Below, piece after piece: positions 1 through 8,715 of a DNA stretch of 64,000 bases; the stretch's first letter is position 1; every line of letters begins with the position of its first letter. The stretch is from Woeseiaceae bacterium (GTDB lineage: Bacteria; Pseudomonadota; Gammaproteobacteria; Steroidobacterales; Woeseiaceae). The translations under genes were made by a program, and so were the position numbers. The DNA lies in NCBI GenBank assembly GCA_028289545.1, contig JANQPG010000082.1, forward strand, positions 1-64,000. Reading direction: 5' to 3'. The notes under the pieces are model-generated. The model was given only the letters and a program-made list of their open reading frames with translations, was not told the origin of the DNA and ran no database searches.

Positions 1-1474
1 CATCCTGTTTTTCTTCGGCGGCATCATCAAGGCAATCATCAAGAACGCCGCGCAGGTCCTTGCGCCGACGGCGGCGTTTTTTGTCGCCTTCGGCGGCGAT
101 ACACAAACCAAGGTCGTCATTGCCGTCACCGCGTTTGCGCTGATTACAGTGACAACCTCGGTGCTCCGCTATCTGTTCTTCCAGTACTCGATCGCCGACG
201 ACGCGATACTGATCCGTGAAGGCGTCATCAACAAAAAGCAGCTCGACATCAAATACGGCCGCATTCAGGGCATCAATACCGAGCAGAGCTTTATTTACCG
301 CTTCTTCGATCTCGTCACAGTGAGCTTCGATACGGCGGGCAGCGCCGGCAGCGAAGGACGGCTGCCCGCCGTGAAGAGCGATCTCGGCCGCGCGCTGCGC
401 GAGCGCATCGGGCGCGCAAAGCCCGAAGTTGCCGCTCTGCCCGGCGACGGCGACACCGAAAACGAAGCGACGGCAAGCGCCGAACCGATACTGCGCCTCG
501 ACTGGGGCGACATGATTGCCATCGGGCTTGCGGACCGCCGCGCGTTCCTGTTCCTCGCCATCCTTGCGCCGCTGTCGGAACAGCTCAGTGAGCGCATAGG
601 TAACGTCATCGCCAATGCCGTCGAGGACGCGGCCCAGGATCTTGCGGCGCTCGGCACGGCTATTGCCCTTACGCTGATCGTCACATTCGTCATCATCATC
701 ATTGTCATACTGGTGATCGCTTCGATCGTGGCGGCCTTCCTCCGCTACCACAAGTTCACGCTGTACCTCGAAGGCGATCGACTGGGATCGGTAGGCGGCC
801 TTCTGACTCGCCATGAAGCGAACATGGAAACCGGCAAAGTGCAGCTCGTACGCATCCGGCAGACGCTCGTCATGCGCTGGTTCGACCGTCTGCGTATTGT
901 GCTGCATCAGGCATCGAGCAAGACGCAGAAAGCCGACAAGAACTTTGTGGTGCCGGCCGCTGCACCGGGCTTCGAGGCGCATTTCGTGGAGGACGTTTTT
1001 GCAGCGGAGGTGGACGATCTCGACACGACGTTCGACAACACCGCGCTCCGCCGCGTCAGCGCACACTATCTGAGGCCGCGTATTCTCTACTTCGGCATCC
1101 TGCCGGCCGTGGCGACAACGACACTCTTCTGGTTCGACAACGGCGTCCAGGCGCTAGTGTTTTTACTCTGGATTCCTTTGTGGTCCCTGCTCTGCTGGCA
1201 GCGCTGGCGGCGACTGGCTTATCACGTAAGCCACAACGCTTTGCTCCGCCGGTCCGGCCTCATTGCGAAGCAGCTCGACGTCTTCCTGCTGCGAAAGGTG
1301 CAGCGCGTGACAATTTCACAAAGCCCCTACCAGCGCCGCAAGCACCTCGCGAGCGTGCGCTTTTTCCTCGCCTCGGGCAGCATACGTCTGCCTTACATCC
1401 CATTGGAGGACGCCGAGCGTATCCGCGACTATGTGTTGTACAAAGTCGAATCCAGCAAGCTGTCGTGGCACTAG
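1..1474 (+). CDS. PH-domain membrane protein, YdbT/bPH2 family (5' truncated)
   Basis: The reading frame is open from base 2 with no start in view, so the N-terminus lies outside the window. The visible part shows hydrophobic segments, then bacterial PH-like (bPH2) stretches: one near the start (ILIREGVINKKQLDIKYGRI), one in the middle and one at the C-terminus after a hydrophobic pair. An acidic linker separates the first PH unit from the next membrane pair. This repeated membrane plus bPH2 layout is that of YdbT-type proteins, whose role is poorly defined and probably envelope-related. An internal GTG at 149 is only an artificial start. The TRIC channel gene follows on the same strand after about 60 bases. 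Family assignment is fairly secure; function is not known. Confidence 0.75.
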   Translation, partial: ILFFFGGIIKAIIKNAAQVLAPTAAFFVAFGGDTQTKVVIAVTAFALITVTTSVLRYLFFQYSIADDAILIREGVINKKQLDIKYGRIQGINTEQSFIYRFFDLVTVSFDTAGSAGSEGRLPAVKSDLGRALRERIGRAKPEVAALPGDGDTENEATASAEPILRLDWGDMIAIGLADRRAFLFLAILAPLSEQLSERIGNVIANAVEDAAQDLAALGTAIALTLIVTFVIIIIVILVIASIVAAFLRYHKFTLYLEGDRLGSVGGLLTRHEANMETGKVQLVRIRQTLVMRWFDRLRIVLHQASSKTQKADKNFVVPAAAPGFEAHFVEDVFAAEVDDLDTTFDNTALRRVSAHYLRPRILYFGILPAVATTTLFWFDNGVQALVFLLWIPLWSLLCWQRWRRLAYHVSHNALLRRSGLIAKQLDVFLLRKVQRVTISQSPYQRRKHLASVRFFLASGSIRLPYIPLEDAERIRDYVLYKVESSKLSWH

Positions 1475-1533
1475 GCGCATGCCGGCGGCACGCCTCCTGA
1501 GGTCGGGACAACATCCGCGATGACCGTACTGCA

Positions 1534-2148
1534 ATGAACGTCCTGTTTATCCTCGAAATGGTCGGCACGGCCGCATTTGCGATCTCGGGGGCGCTCGCCG
1601 CATCGCGCAAGAACATGGATATCTTCGGATTCTGCGTCATGGCGCTCATGCCGGCCGTTGGCGGCGGCACCTTGCGCGACCTTATCCTCGACCGCACGCC
1701 CGTGTTCTGGGTGGCCAATCCGGTGTACGTCGCCGTTGCGCTCGCCGCCGCACTGGCCGTATTCCTTCGGCAGTTCAAGCCCGGCGGCCGTATGCGCGCG
1801 CTGGTCTGGATGGACGCACTCGGGCTCGCGCTGTTTGCGGCGCTCGGCACGGAAATCAGCCTCGAATACGGCGCCGGGCCGCTGGTCGCCGTGATGCTGG
1901 GCGTTGCGACGGGAGTTGCCGGGGGCATGATCCGCGACGTCATCTGCAACGAAATCCCGCTGGTGCTGACGGGTGACATCTACGCCACCGCCGCGTTTGC
2001 GGCCGGCGTGACCTACGTCGGCGCAGACGCGCTCGGGATTGGTCGCGACCTGAGCCTCGTACTGGCCGTGCTCACGGGTTTTGCAGTGCGCGCCGCCGGT
2101 ATTCGCTACAACCTGTCCTTGCCGAGCTTCATGGACAAGTCGGACTAG
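1534..2148 (+). CDS. TRIC cation channel family protein (UPF0126, YicG-like)
   Basis: A 204-residue inner-membrane protein with seven likely hydrophobic segments in two homologous halves, each carrying the family's glycine-rich motif followed by Arg-Asp: GGGTLRDLI in the first half and GGMIRDVIC in the second. This duplicated layout defines the UPF0126/TRIC family. Eukaryotic TRIC members are trimeric monovalent-cation channels; prokaryotic members form similar trimers, with debated physiology. Length is typical. The ATG at 1534 is directly followed by a hydrophobic helix, as expected. It lies 59 bases after the PH-domain gene and may be co-transcribed with it; it converges on ychF. Confidence 0.88.
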   Translation: MNVLFILEMVGTAAFAISGALAASRKNMDIFGFCVMALMPAVGGGTLRDLILDRTPVFWVANPVYVAVALAAALAVFLRQFKPGGRMRALVWMDALGLALFAALGTEISLEYGAGPLVAVMLGVATGVAGGMIRDVICNEIPLVLTGDIYATAAFAAGVTYVGADALGIGRDLSLVLAVLTGFAVRAAGIRYNLSLPSFMDKSD

Positions 2149-2196
2149 CCAGCCGGGCCAATACGTGGAATCGGTGCGTCCGGCCTGTTTGGTGGT

Positions 2197-3288
2197 CTAG
2201 ACGTTGAAGCGGAAATGCATGACGTCGCCTTCCTGGACAATGTACTCCTTGCCCTCGAGACGTAAGCGCCCGGCCTCTTTGGCGCCCTGTTCGCCGTCGC
2301 GCTCTACGTAGTCGTCGTACGCAATCACTTCGGCGCGGATGAAGCCCTTTTCGAAATCGGTGTGGATCTCGCCGGCCGCCTGCGGCGCCGTTGCGCCGAC
2401 GCGCGTGGTCCAGGCACGCACCTCCTTTGGGCCGGCCGTGAAGTACGTCTGCAAGCCGAGCAGAGCGTAGGCGCCGCGGATAACCCGGTTGAGGCCGGGC
2501 TCCTCGAAACCCAGGTCCTCGAGGAACACAGCCTTGTCGTCTTCGTCGAGCACGGCAATTTCCGCTTCGATCGCCGCGCAAATCGCAACCACTTCCGCAC
2601 CTTCAGCCGCCGCGTATTCGCTGAGCGCGTCAAGATGCGGGTTGTTATCGAAACCTTCCTCGCTGACATTGGCGATGTACATGACGGGTTTGGCGGTGAT
2701 CAGATGCAGCGTCTTCAGCAACGCGCGCTCGTTGTCGTCGAGCGCGAGGGCACGCACGGGCAGCCCTTCATCGAGGTGTGCCTTGATCTTCTTCAAGGTA
2801 TCACGGACGTACAGCGCTTCTTTCTGCGCGGTCTTGGCGTTTTTCTCGGCTTTGAAAAGCTGCTTCTCGACGGATTCGAGATCGGCCAGCGCCAGCTCCG
2901 TGTTGATCGTCTCGACGTCATCGAGCGGGTTGATCGCGCCGGCAACGTGCGTGACGTCGTCGTCTTCGAAGCAGCGCACAACGTGCACGATCGCGTTGGT
3001 CTCGCGGATGTTGGCGAGGAACTGGTTGCCAAGCCCTTCCCCTTTCGATGCGCCCGCAACAAGCCCCGCAATGTCGACAAATTCCATCGTCGTCGGGATG
3101 ATCTTCTGGGGATCGACGATGCCTGCAAGCACACCGAGCCGCGGATCGGGCACCGGCACAACGCCGACATTCGGCTCTATCGTACAGAACGGGTAGTTTT
3201 CGGCCGCGATCTCGGCCGCGGTCAAAGCGTTGAACAGCGTCGATTTGCCGACGTTCGGCAGCCCGACGATGCCGCAGGTGATTGCCAT
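2197..3288 (-). CDS. ychF: Redox-regulated ATPase YchF (Obg-type P-loop protein)
   Basis: A 363-residue cytoplasmic ATPase of the Obg family. The P-loop GLPNVGKST lies at residues 9-17, the G3 motif DIAGL at 72-76, and a glycine-rich switch ([12 protein letters not shown]) follows. The C-terminal third is the TGS domain, ending in a motif (MHFRFNV) typical of the family. YchF binds ATP rather than GTP, associates with ribosomes and modulates oxidative-stress responses in E. coli. Length matches E. coli YchF (363 residues). It starts 11 bases after pth, the conserved pth-ychF pairing, so the two are almost certainly one transcript. Confidence 0.97.
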   Translation of the reverse strand: MAITCGIVGLPNVGKSTLFNALTAAEIAAENYPFCTIEPNVGVVPVPDPRLGVLAGIVDPQKIIPTTMEFVDIAGLVAGASKGEGLGNQFLANIRETNAIVHVVRCFEDDDVTHVAGAINPLDDVETINTELALADLESVEKQLFKAEKNAKTAQKEALYVRDTLKKIKAHLDEGLPVRALALDDNERALLKTLHLITAKPVMYIANVSEEGFDNNPHLDALSEYAAAEGAEVVAICAAIEAEIAVLDEDDKAVFLEDLGFEEPGLNRVIRGAYALLGLQTYFTAGPKEVRAWTTRVGATAPQAAGEIHTDFEKGFIRAEVIAYDDYVERDGEQGAKEAGRLRLEGKEYIVQEGDVMHFRFNV

Positions 3289-3299
3289 AGCGTTGTGCC

Positions 3300-3881
3300 T
3301 TATGCCTTGTTGGTGTGGAGCTTCTTCATGGCCGCGCTGAGGCCGTCGTCCTGCCAGACTTCGACAGCCTTGGCTGCGTCGTCGATATTGCGCTCGACGG
3401 CCGCCTCGACGTCAGCGCTGCCTTTCTTGAGTACGTAACCCGATACCTTGCTCTTCTCGCCGGGATGACCGACGCCGAGCCGCAGGCGCACGAACTCAGC
3501 CCCGCAGTGTTTGATGATGTCGCGGATGCCGTTGTGACCGCCGTGACCGCCGGCGACCTTGAGCTTTACGGTCCCGGGCGGCAGATCGATTTCGTCGTGG
3601 GCGACGAGAAGATCGGTCGGCGCAATCCGGTAGTAGTCGAGCACGGCGCGAACCGGGCCGCCCGACAGGTTCATGTAGCTCTGCGGCTTGACGAGCCAGA
3701 CGTCTTCGCTCTTCAGACGAATGCGTGCGAGCTCAGCATCGAACTTTTTCTCGTAGCGAAACGAACCGCCATATCGCCGCGCCAACTCGTCGACGAACCA
3801 GAAGCCGGCGTTGTGCAGGGTACGCTCGTGTTTGTCTTCGGGATTGCCAAGCCCGGCAATCATCCTTAAGCGGTTCTTCAT
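3300..3881 (-). CDS. pth: Peptidyl-tRNA hydrolase
   Basis: A 193-residue esterase that frees tRNA from peptidyl-tRNAs dropped by stalled ribosomes. The N-terminus carries [17 protein letters not shown], in which His23 is the catalytic histidine by analogy with E. coli His20. Further family blocks are [14 protein letters not shown] and the Asp-containing HDEIDLPPG, then the glycine/histidine-rich [12 protein letters not shown]. Length is typical. It is the first gene of the pth-ychF pair, and the hairpin at 3937-3965 separates it from rplY upstream. Confidence 0.97.
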   Translation of the reverse strand: MKNRLRMIAGLGNPEDKHERTLHNAGFWFVDELARRYGGSFRYEKKFDAELARIRLKSEDVWLVKPQSYMNLSGGPVRAVLDYYRIAPTDLLVAHDEIDLPPGTVKLKVAGGHGGHNGIRDIIKHCGAEFVRLRLGVGHPGEKSKVSGYVLKKGSADVEAAVERNIDDAAKAVEVWQDDGLSAAMKKLHTNKA

Positions 3882-3936
3882 GGGCGCGATCTTATCGAAT
3901 TACAGCGCATTCGGCGCATTAGCTGCCGCCGATACG

Positions 3937-3965
3937 AAAAGACCGTCCTTGAGGGACGGCCTTTC
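3937..3965 (-). terminator. Rho-independent terminator after rplY
   Basis: An inverted repeat CCGTCC-TTGAG-GGACGG, extended outward by AAAG/CTTT across one mismatch, lies 25 bases beyond the rplY stop. Read on the minus strand the stem is followed by TCTTTT. It sits between rplY and pth, so it likely ends the rplY transcript and leaves pth-ychF with its own promoter. Confidence 0.7.
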
Positions 3966-3988
3966 CATAGCAGTTGCGCGGGCAGACC

Positions 3989-4654
3989 CTACTCTTCGGT
4001 CTTTTCCTCGCCCGCATCGGCTTCGGGGGCCTCGGCAGCAGCCTCCTCTTCGGCCGGCTCTTCCACGACCGCAGCCTTGATGACGTGAATCGAGACGATC
4101 GCCTGATCGTGCTCGGGGCCCTGCGCCAGCTGCGGCACTTCGACGCCTTCCGGCAGCTTGATGTCCGACAGGTGCAGCATCTGATCGAGCTCCAGGCCGG
4201 AAACGTCGACCTCGAGAAACTCGGGCAGGTTCTTCGGCAGGCAAACCACTTCGACGTCGGTCATGAGGTGCGACACGTTGCCGCCGCCCTGCTTGACGCC
4301 GGGCGCCACGTCCTCGCCGATGAAGTGCAGCGGGACGTTCATACGAATCTCTTCGTCTTCGACGATGCGCTGCAGATCCATGTGCAGGATCACGTTCCGG
4401 GCGGGATGGCGCTGCAGATCCTTCAGGATCGCGGCCTGCGACTTCTCGCCGACCTTGATGTTGAGGACGCTCGAGTAGAACGACTCGCTCTCGAGCTGCT
4501 TGAGCACCTTGTTGTGATCGAAGGCAAGCGAACGCGGCGGACGACCCGCACCGTAGATGATTGCGGGAACCTTGCCTGCGCGGCGCAGGCGGCGGCTCGC
4601 ACCTTTCCCTGAATCCTCGCGCAGTTCCGCAATCAGATCGAATTCTTCAGCCAT
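3989..4654 (-). CDS. rplY: 50S ribosomal protein L25/general stress protein Ctc
   Basis: A 221-residue two-domain L25: the N-terminal 5S-rRNA-binding L25 domain (starting around FDLIAELREDSGKGASRRLR) and a C-terminal Ctc/TL5-type beta domain, ending in a long acidic Glu/Ala tail. E. coli L25 has only the first domain; the long form is usual in many Gammaproteobacteria. It binds 5S rRNA in the central protuberance. It is flanked by prs and pth in the conserved prs-rplY-pth-ychF order. Confidence 0.96.
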   Translation of the reverse strand: MAEEFDLIAELREDSGKGASRRLRRAGKVPAIIYGAGRPPRSLAFDHNKVLKQLESESFYSSVLNIKVGEKSQAAILKDLQRHPARNVILHMDLQRIVEDEEIRMNVPLHFIGEDVAPGVKQGGGNVSHLMTDVEVVCLPKNLPEFLEVDVSGLELDQMLHLSDIKLPEGVEVPQLAQGPEHDQAIVSIHVIKAAVVEEPAEEEAAAEAPEADAGEEKTEE

Positions 4655-4685
4655 GACTGAACTCCATATCCAATTGATTTATAAG

Positions 4686-4726
4686 AAAATAAAATCCCGC
4701 AAGATCGCGACCAATCGTCCGCGGGA
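4686..4726 (-). terminator. Candidate terminator between prs and rplY
   Basis: On the minus strand TCCCGC and GCGGGA form a 6-bp stem closing a 20-base loop, and the 3' arm runs straight into ATTTTATTTTC. The position, 78 bases beyond the prs stop, fits a terminator. The long loop and short stem make it weak, and the AT-rich stretch may instead be part of the rplY promoter. Confidence 0.35.
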
Positions 4727-4803
4727 CGCGGAATATAACGCAATGGGACGGCGGTAGCCAGCGCGCCGTCGGGGGCGGGAGGCGGGAGCGGTCGGGCGGC
4801 GGC

Positions 4804-5757
4804 TCAGTCGACGTAGAGCGAGGAGACCGATTCCTCGTCGGAAATCCGCCGCATCGTCTCCGCAAGCAGCTCCGCGGTCGACAGCTGCCGGATCGTGGTG
4901 CAAGCACGCGCTTCTTCGTTGAGCGGAATCGTATCGGTCACGACCATTTCGTCGAGCGCCGATTCGGCAATCCGCGATACGGCGGGACCGGACAGGACGG
5001 GGTGCGTAATGTAAGCAGACACGGTCGCGGCGCCGCGCTCTTTCAGTGCACCCGCCGCGTGGCAGAGGGTGCCGGCCGTATCGACCATATCGTCGATCAA
5101 GACGCAGTTCTTGTTCTCCACCTCGCCGATGATGTTCATGACTTCCGATTGGTTCGCGCGCGCGCGCCGCTTGTCGATAATGACCAGATCGGCGTCGTCC
5201 AGCCGCTTGGCCAGCGCCCTGGCCCGCACAACGCCGCCGACGTCGGGCGACACGACCACCATGTCGTCGTACTTCTGCTTCCAGACGTCACCCAGCAGGA
5301 GCGGCGAGGCGTAGACGTTATCGACCGCAATATCGAAAAAGCCCTGAATCTGGTCGGCGTGCAGGTCGACCGTCAGCACGCGGTCGACGCCGGCGGTGGC
5401 AATCATTTTGGCGACCAGCTTTGCCGTAATCGGGACGCGCGACGCGCGCGGCCGGCGGTCCTGGCGGGCAAAACCGAAATACGGGATAACGGCGGTGATG
5501 CGTGCCGCTGACGCGCGGCGCGCGGCATCCACCATCACCAGCAGTTCCATCAGGTTCTCGGATGCCGGGGGACAGGTCGGCTGGACGATGAAAGTTTCGC
5601 GGCCGCGAATATTCTCCAGGATCTCGACGTTGATTTCGCCGTCCGAAAAGCGGCCGACGTGCGCCCGGGCCAGCGGCAGCCTCAGGCAACGGGCAATATC
5701 GTGGGCGAGTTCCGGATGTGCGTTGCCGGAAAACACCGCCATGGTTGCCAGGTCCAT
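4804..5757 (-). CDS. prs: Ribose-phosphate pyrophosphokinase (PRPP synthetase)
   Basis: A 317-residue enzyme that transfers pyrophosphate from ATP to ribose-5-phosphate to make PRPP for purine, pyrimidine, His, Trp and NAD synthesis. Visible signatures are the flexible-loop region ([16 protein letters not shown]), the cation-binding [12 protein letters not shown] and the PRPP-binding loop [13 protein letters not shown]. The ATG at 5757 is preceded by GGGGG with proper spacing. tRNA-Gln lies 37 bases upstream on the same strand with a strong promoter, so prs may be expressed by read-through from the tRNA transcript, as the conserved neighbourhood suggests. Confidence 0.97.
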   Translation of the reverse strand: MDLATMAVFSGNAHPELAHDIARCLRLPLARAHVGRFSDGEINVEILENIRGRETFIVQPTCPPASENLMELLVMVDAARRASAARITAVIPYFGFARQDRRPRASRVPITAKLVAKMIATAGVDRVLTVDLHADQIQGFFDIAVDNVYASPLLLGDVWKQKYDDMVVVSPDVGGVVRARALAKRLDDADLVIIDKRRARANQSEVMNIIGEVENKNCVLIDDMVDTAGTLCHAAGALKERGAATVSAYITHPVLSGPAVSRIAESALDEMVVTDTIPLNEEARACTTIRQLSTAELLAETMRRISDEESVSSLYVD

Positions 5758-5794
5758 GTATCCCCCTACGGCCTGTTAACGCTACTTCATGTGA

Positions 5795-5869
5795 TGGCTG
5801 GGGCGGCAGGATTCGAACCTGCGAATCACGGGATCAAAACCCGTTGCCTTACCGCTTGGCTACGCCCCA
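5795..5869 (-). tRNA. tRNA-Gln (anticodon TTG)
   Basis: The minus strand reads a full cloverleaf: acceptor TGGGGCG pairs with CGCCCCA, discriminator G, encoded CCA at the 3' end (5797-5795), D-arm AGCCAAGCGGTAAGGC, anticodon stem ACGGG/CCCGT with loop TTTTGAT, and T-arm GCAGGTTCGAATCCTGC. The anticodon TTG is at 5837-5835. The U1-A72 first pair is typical of bacterial tRNA-Gln. prs follows downstream. Confidence 0.97.
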
Positions 5870-5904
5870 ATCGAGCACTGGATTTACGCCTGTCGCGCGG
5901 CGCA

Positions 5905-5933
5905 ATTGTGCGGCCGGTGCTGCTGGCTGTCAA
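5905..5933 (-). promoter_or_regulatory. Sigma-70 promoter of tRNA-Gln (-prs)
   Basis: The minus strand holds a perfect -35 TTGACA (5933-5928), a 17-base spacer and a -10 CACAAT (5910-5905). The bases after the -10 are GC-rich (TGCGCCGCGCG), as in the discriminators of stringently controlled stable-RNA promoters. The predicted start is near 5898, about 29 bases before the tRNA 5' end. Recognised by pattern only. Confidence 0.72.
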
Positions 5934-6150
5934 CGCGGCACCGAGGCGCGGACACGATCTGTTCTCGTAGCCCGAAAATCCCACCGGTATTGCGGATTCA
6001 GGCGGAATTCGCAGCCGTCCTGGGGCCGCTCTGGAGCGAACGCTTGAGTGAAGAGCCAGCCAGAGCGCGCGAGAAACCGCCTGAACCGCGATAGGCCAGC
6101 GCCGTAGCAGAATGTTGTTCTGAACACGCACTCCAGGACCGTCACATCGT

Positions 6151-6162
6151 CTGATATATCAG
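6151..6162. promoter_or_regulatory. Perfect 12-base palindrome CTGATATATCAG
   Basis: A self-complementary 12-mer in the lolB-tRNA gap, 44 bases beyond the lolB stop. It could be an operator half-site pair or chance; no flanking gene start is close enough to assign it. Confidence 0.3.
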
Positions 6163-6205
6163 CACCCTGTGCGGCAGGCGCTGGCCGACCGGTGAGATTT
6201 TCGGG

Positions 6206-6799
6206 CTAGAACTGCCAGCGGTCGATGACGAGCCGAACGCGTGTCTCTTCGCCGCTCGCGGTGAGCCTCGCGGGCATCGCCTGACCGGCCACGTCGCGGT
6301 AGCGGCCGACGTCCACGGTCCACTCTCCCTGAGTCAGCGACTCGAGCGTTCCCGCCTCGTCGAACGTCGTGTCGGCCGGCAGCGCCGGGTCCGGAATGCC
6401 CAGCGCCCAGTAGCGCAGACTGGCGAGCGGCACGTCCCAGCCGAAACGCAGCGCCAGCTCTTCCGGAGCCATCAGGCTCTCGACGCCGTCTTTGTCGGTA
6501 TAGCGCAGGGCCGGCCCGTCACTGGCAAATTCCACGGTGCCCATACCCAACGGCCCGCTGACCCGCGCATGGAACTCGCCGTCGATGTGGCGATATCGGA
6601 GCTTCGCGTTGAAACCGTCGTCTGCAGTCTTGACGGCCACACGGCCGTTAAAGCCCCACTCGTCGAGATTGCCGAGCACCTGCTGGCGAACCTCCCAGGC
6701 CGACATATCGGGCAAGCTTGCGGGACGCGGCGTCACACAACCCGCCAGCATCATCATCACCAGCAGGCAGAACACTTTTGACCAGTAGCGGTACGGCAT
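6206..6799 (-). CDS. lolB: Outer-membrane lipoprotein LolB
   Basis: A 197-residue lipoprotein that accepts lipoproteins from LolA in the periplasm and inserts them into the outer membrane. A lipoprotein signal peptide ends in LAGC at about residues 18-21. The mature part carries LolB-like elements: WGFNGRVAVKT early on, a hydrophobic loop region (GPLGMGTVEFASDG), and WTVDVGRYRD near the C-terminus. Length matches the family. It follows the TPR gene by 44 bases and is near hemA, the usual lolB neighbour, in divergent orientation. Confidence 0.9.
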   Translation of the reverse strand: MPYRYWSKVFCLLVMMMLAGCVTPRPASLPDMSAWEVRQQVLGNLDEWGFNGRVAVKTADDGFNAKLRYRHIDGEFHARVSGPLGMGTVEFASDGPALRYTDKDGVESLMAPEELALRFGWDVPLASLRYWALGIPDPALPADTTFDEAGTLESLTQGEWTVDVGRYRDVAGQAMPARLTASGEETRVRLVIDRWQF

Positions 6800-6843
6800 C
6801 GTGCTCTACTCTACAGATTCCTCGAAAGCCGTGTCGCCCCTGG

Positions 6844-8550
6844 CTATTCGTCGGCGGCTTCGGGCGAGTCCGCTTGTTCCGGGAGAGGTTCGTCCGGGAA
6901 AAATCGTTCTCGAACGTCTTTGAGAAAGCGGCTGTCGGGCTGCTTCGCTTCGGCTTTTTCGAGCCTCTCGAGCGCCTCTTCGCGTCGATCGAGCGCGGCA
7001 AGCACTTCGACGACGTGTGCCGCAACCTCCGCATCGTCAAACAGCGCGTAGGCGCGTTCGAGTTCGACGAGCGCTTCCTCGTGACGGCCAAGCTTGTAGA
7101 GCACCCAGCCCCAGCTGTCGATGATAGCGGGGGAATCTGGCTCCTTCTCGAGCGCCTTCTCGATCAGCTCCGCGGCTTCCTCGTACTGGTCGGTGCGATC
7201 GGCCAGCGTGTAGCCGAGTGCGTTCAAGGTCAGCGCACTCTCGGGCCAGCGCTTGAGCGCAACCCGGTACGACGCCACGGCTTCGTCCACGCGGTCCATG
7301 CGCAGCAAAAGCTCGGCTCTTCCCAGCATGGCCGGCTCGTCGTCGTCCCGAAATCCGAGATACTGGTCATAAGCGTCGAGCGATTCGTCGTAGCGCTCGA
7401 GCATTGCGAGCAGCTGCGCGCGGGCAAGGGTAATGTCGACAGCCGAGGTCGGCGATACTTCGGCGAACTCATCGAGCTTCTGCAGCGCGAAGTCGGGATC
7501 GTCCTGCTCGAAGGCAATCAGCGCGCTGCCTCGACGACGGGCAGCCAGCGCGTGCTGGCCGGCTTCGACCTGCATATACAGTCGAATGGCGCGATCGTAT
7601 TCCTCACGAAAATCGGCAATGCGCGCAAGGTAGTAGCGCGCCTCCATCGTGTGCCGGACGCTCGACAGGAGATCCTGAAAATCCTGCCAGGCGGCATCGA
7701 AGTGCCGCAGGCGGAAATTGATGATGGCCATCAAGCGCAGCGCATCGAAGTTGCCCGGCTGCTCCAGCAGCACCTGGTTGACCTGGCTCAGAGCGTCTTC
7801 GTCACGGCCGACCGACATCATCATGACGGCGAGTTCGACGCGTGCTTCGGGGTCGGGACTCGGGTCGTCGCCGATGAGTCGCGCCGTGTAGTCGATCGCC
7901 TCATCGTACTTGCCGTCGAGCAACAGCGCGCGGGAATAAAGGAGGTGCGGCCTGAGCCAGTCCGGTTCGAGTTCGATCGCGTTTTGCGCGCTTTCTACCG
8001 CAAACTCGTTGTCCTCTGCCGCGAGCGCCATGACCGCCGCGGCGTACTGCGCCTTGGCGGACTTTTTGTACGGGCGCGTCAGCGCGCGCATGATCTTGTC
8101 GCTTTCCTTGGGATCTTCCTCGAGCAGCACGCCGACCAGACGCAGCAGCCGGTCTTCGGCCTGCTCGCCCTTGATGAGCTGCCTGAATGCGCGTCGTGCC
8201 GCGCCGTAGGACTCGAGCCGCATGTGCAGGCGCGCCGTGTACAGAAGCGCCTCTTCGCTGTTGTCCGACAGCTTGAGCCAGCGCTTCGCCGAGGCCAGCG
8301 CGTCGTCGTTGAAACCGTAGACGAAACCGACCTCGGTCGCTTCGCGGGCAACCTCCACCTGATCGCTGAGTTCTGCGGCCTTGCGATACTCCTCGGCCGC
8401 CGCCCGATAATCCTGTGCGTTCAGCGCCAGCTCGGCCGCGAGCAGATGGCTTGCGGTATCGCTAACCTCGTCGGCGTGCGCGGCCGGAAGCGCGAGCAGC
8501 AGCAACGCTGGAAAGCACAGCCGCCAGGCCGTAAGTCTTGTGTTTCTCAT
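6844..8550 (-). CDS. Exported tetratricopeptide repeat (TPR) protein
   Basis: A 568-residue protein with an N-terminal signal peptide (about residues 1-26, ending AHA). It is filled with helical TPR-like repeats, for example AADNEF-type helix pairs and the clear C-terminal units ALNALGYTLADRTDQYEEA and AIIDSWGWVLYKLGRHEEA. This class of TPR protein is commonly found between lolB and hemA in Gammaproteobacteria; its role is unknown, probably as an envelope scaffold. It likely forms an operon with lolB (44-base gap) and is divergent from hemA across 165 bases. The acidic C-terminus (LPEQADSPEAADE) looks unstructured. Confidence 0.88.
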   Translation of the reverse strand: MRNTRLTAWRLCFPALLLLALPAAHADEVSDTASHLLAAELALNAQDYRAAAEEYRKAAELSDQVEVAREATEVGFVYGFNDDALASAKRWLKLSDNSEEALLYTARLHMRLESYGAARRAFRQLIKGEQAEDRLLRLVGVLLEEDPKESDKIMRALTRPYKKSAKAQYAAAVMALAAEDNEFAVESAQNAIELEPDWLRPHLLYSRALLLDGKYDEAIDYTARLIGDDPSPDPEARVELAVMMMSVGRDEDALSQVNQVLLEQPGNFDALRLMAIINFRLRHFDAAWQDFQDLLSSVRHTMEARYYLARIADFREEYDRAIRLYMQVEAGQHALAARRRGSALIAFEQDDPDFALQKLDEFAEVSPTSAVDITLARAQLLAMLERYDESLDAYDQYLGFRDDDEPAMLGRAELLLRMDRVDEAVASYRVALKRWPESALTLNALGYTLADRTDQYEEAAELIEKALEKEPDSPAIIDSWGWVLYKLGRHEEALVELERAYALFDDAEVAAHVVEVLAALDRREEALERLEKAEAKQPDSRFLKDVRERFFPDEPLPEQADSPEAADE

Positions 8551-8715
8551 TTGATGGTCTGGTCATCCTTGTCGCCGCGCGGTGCCGGATCCAGGCGGTT
8601 CCTTAGAAATTAGGTTATCAGAGACAAGGAAGTCGCCGTTCAGTTCGCTTATGATACGCGGGCGTATGAACTTTACCGGCCGGCCGGCTTTTCCCGCGAC
8701 CGCCAAAACCTTGAT

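Larger units (their letters stand above)
5870..6205. other. 336-base gap without a gene between tRNA-Gln and lolB; ispE absent here
   Basis: No convincing protein is seen in any frame; the short open frames are low-complexity shadows, and those on the plus strand run through the tRNA. The gap contains the tRNA-Gln promoter (5905-5933), a stem GCTCTGG/CCAGAGC (6028-6034 with 6060-6066) and a 12-base palindrome at 6151-6162. In many Gammaproteobacteria the roughly 850-base ispE gene sits exactly here, between lolB and tRNA-Gln/prs; nothing resembling its GHMP-kinase motifs is present. Confidence 0.8.

Noticed and set aside
5659-6047. Open frames on the plus strand reading through the tRNA-Gln region
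   Set aside because: The tRNA read on the wrong strand gives the familiar artefact GGRIRTCESRDQNPLPYRLA; the rest is antisense to prs.
6718-8613. 631-codon open frame antisense to the TPR gene
   Set aside because: High-GC shadow; the opposite strand has a signal peptide, TPR repeats and family similarity.
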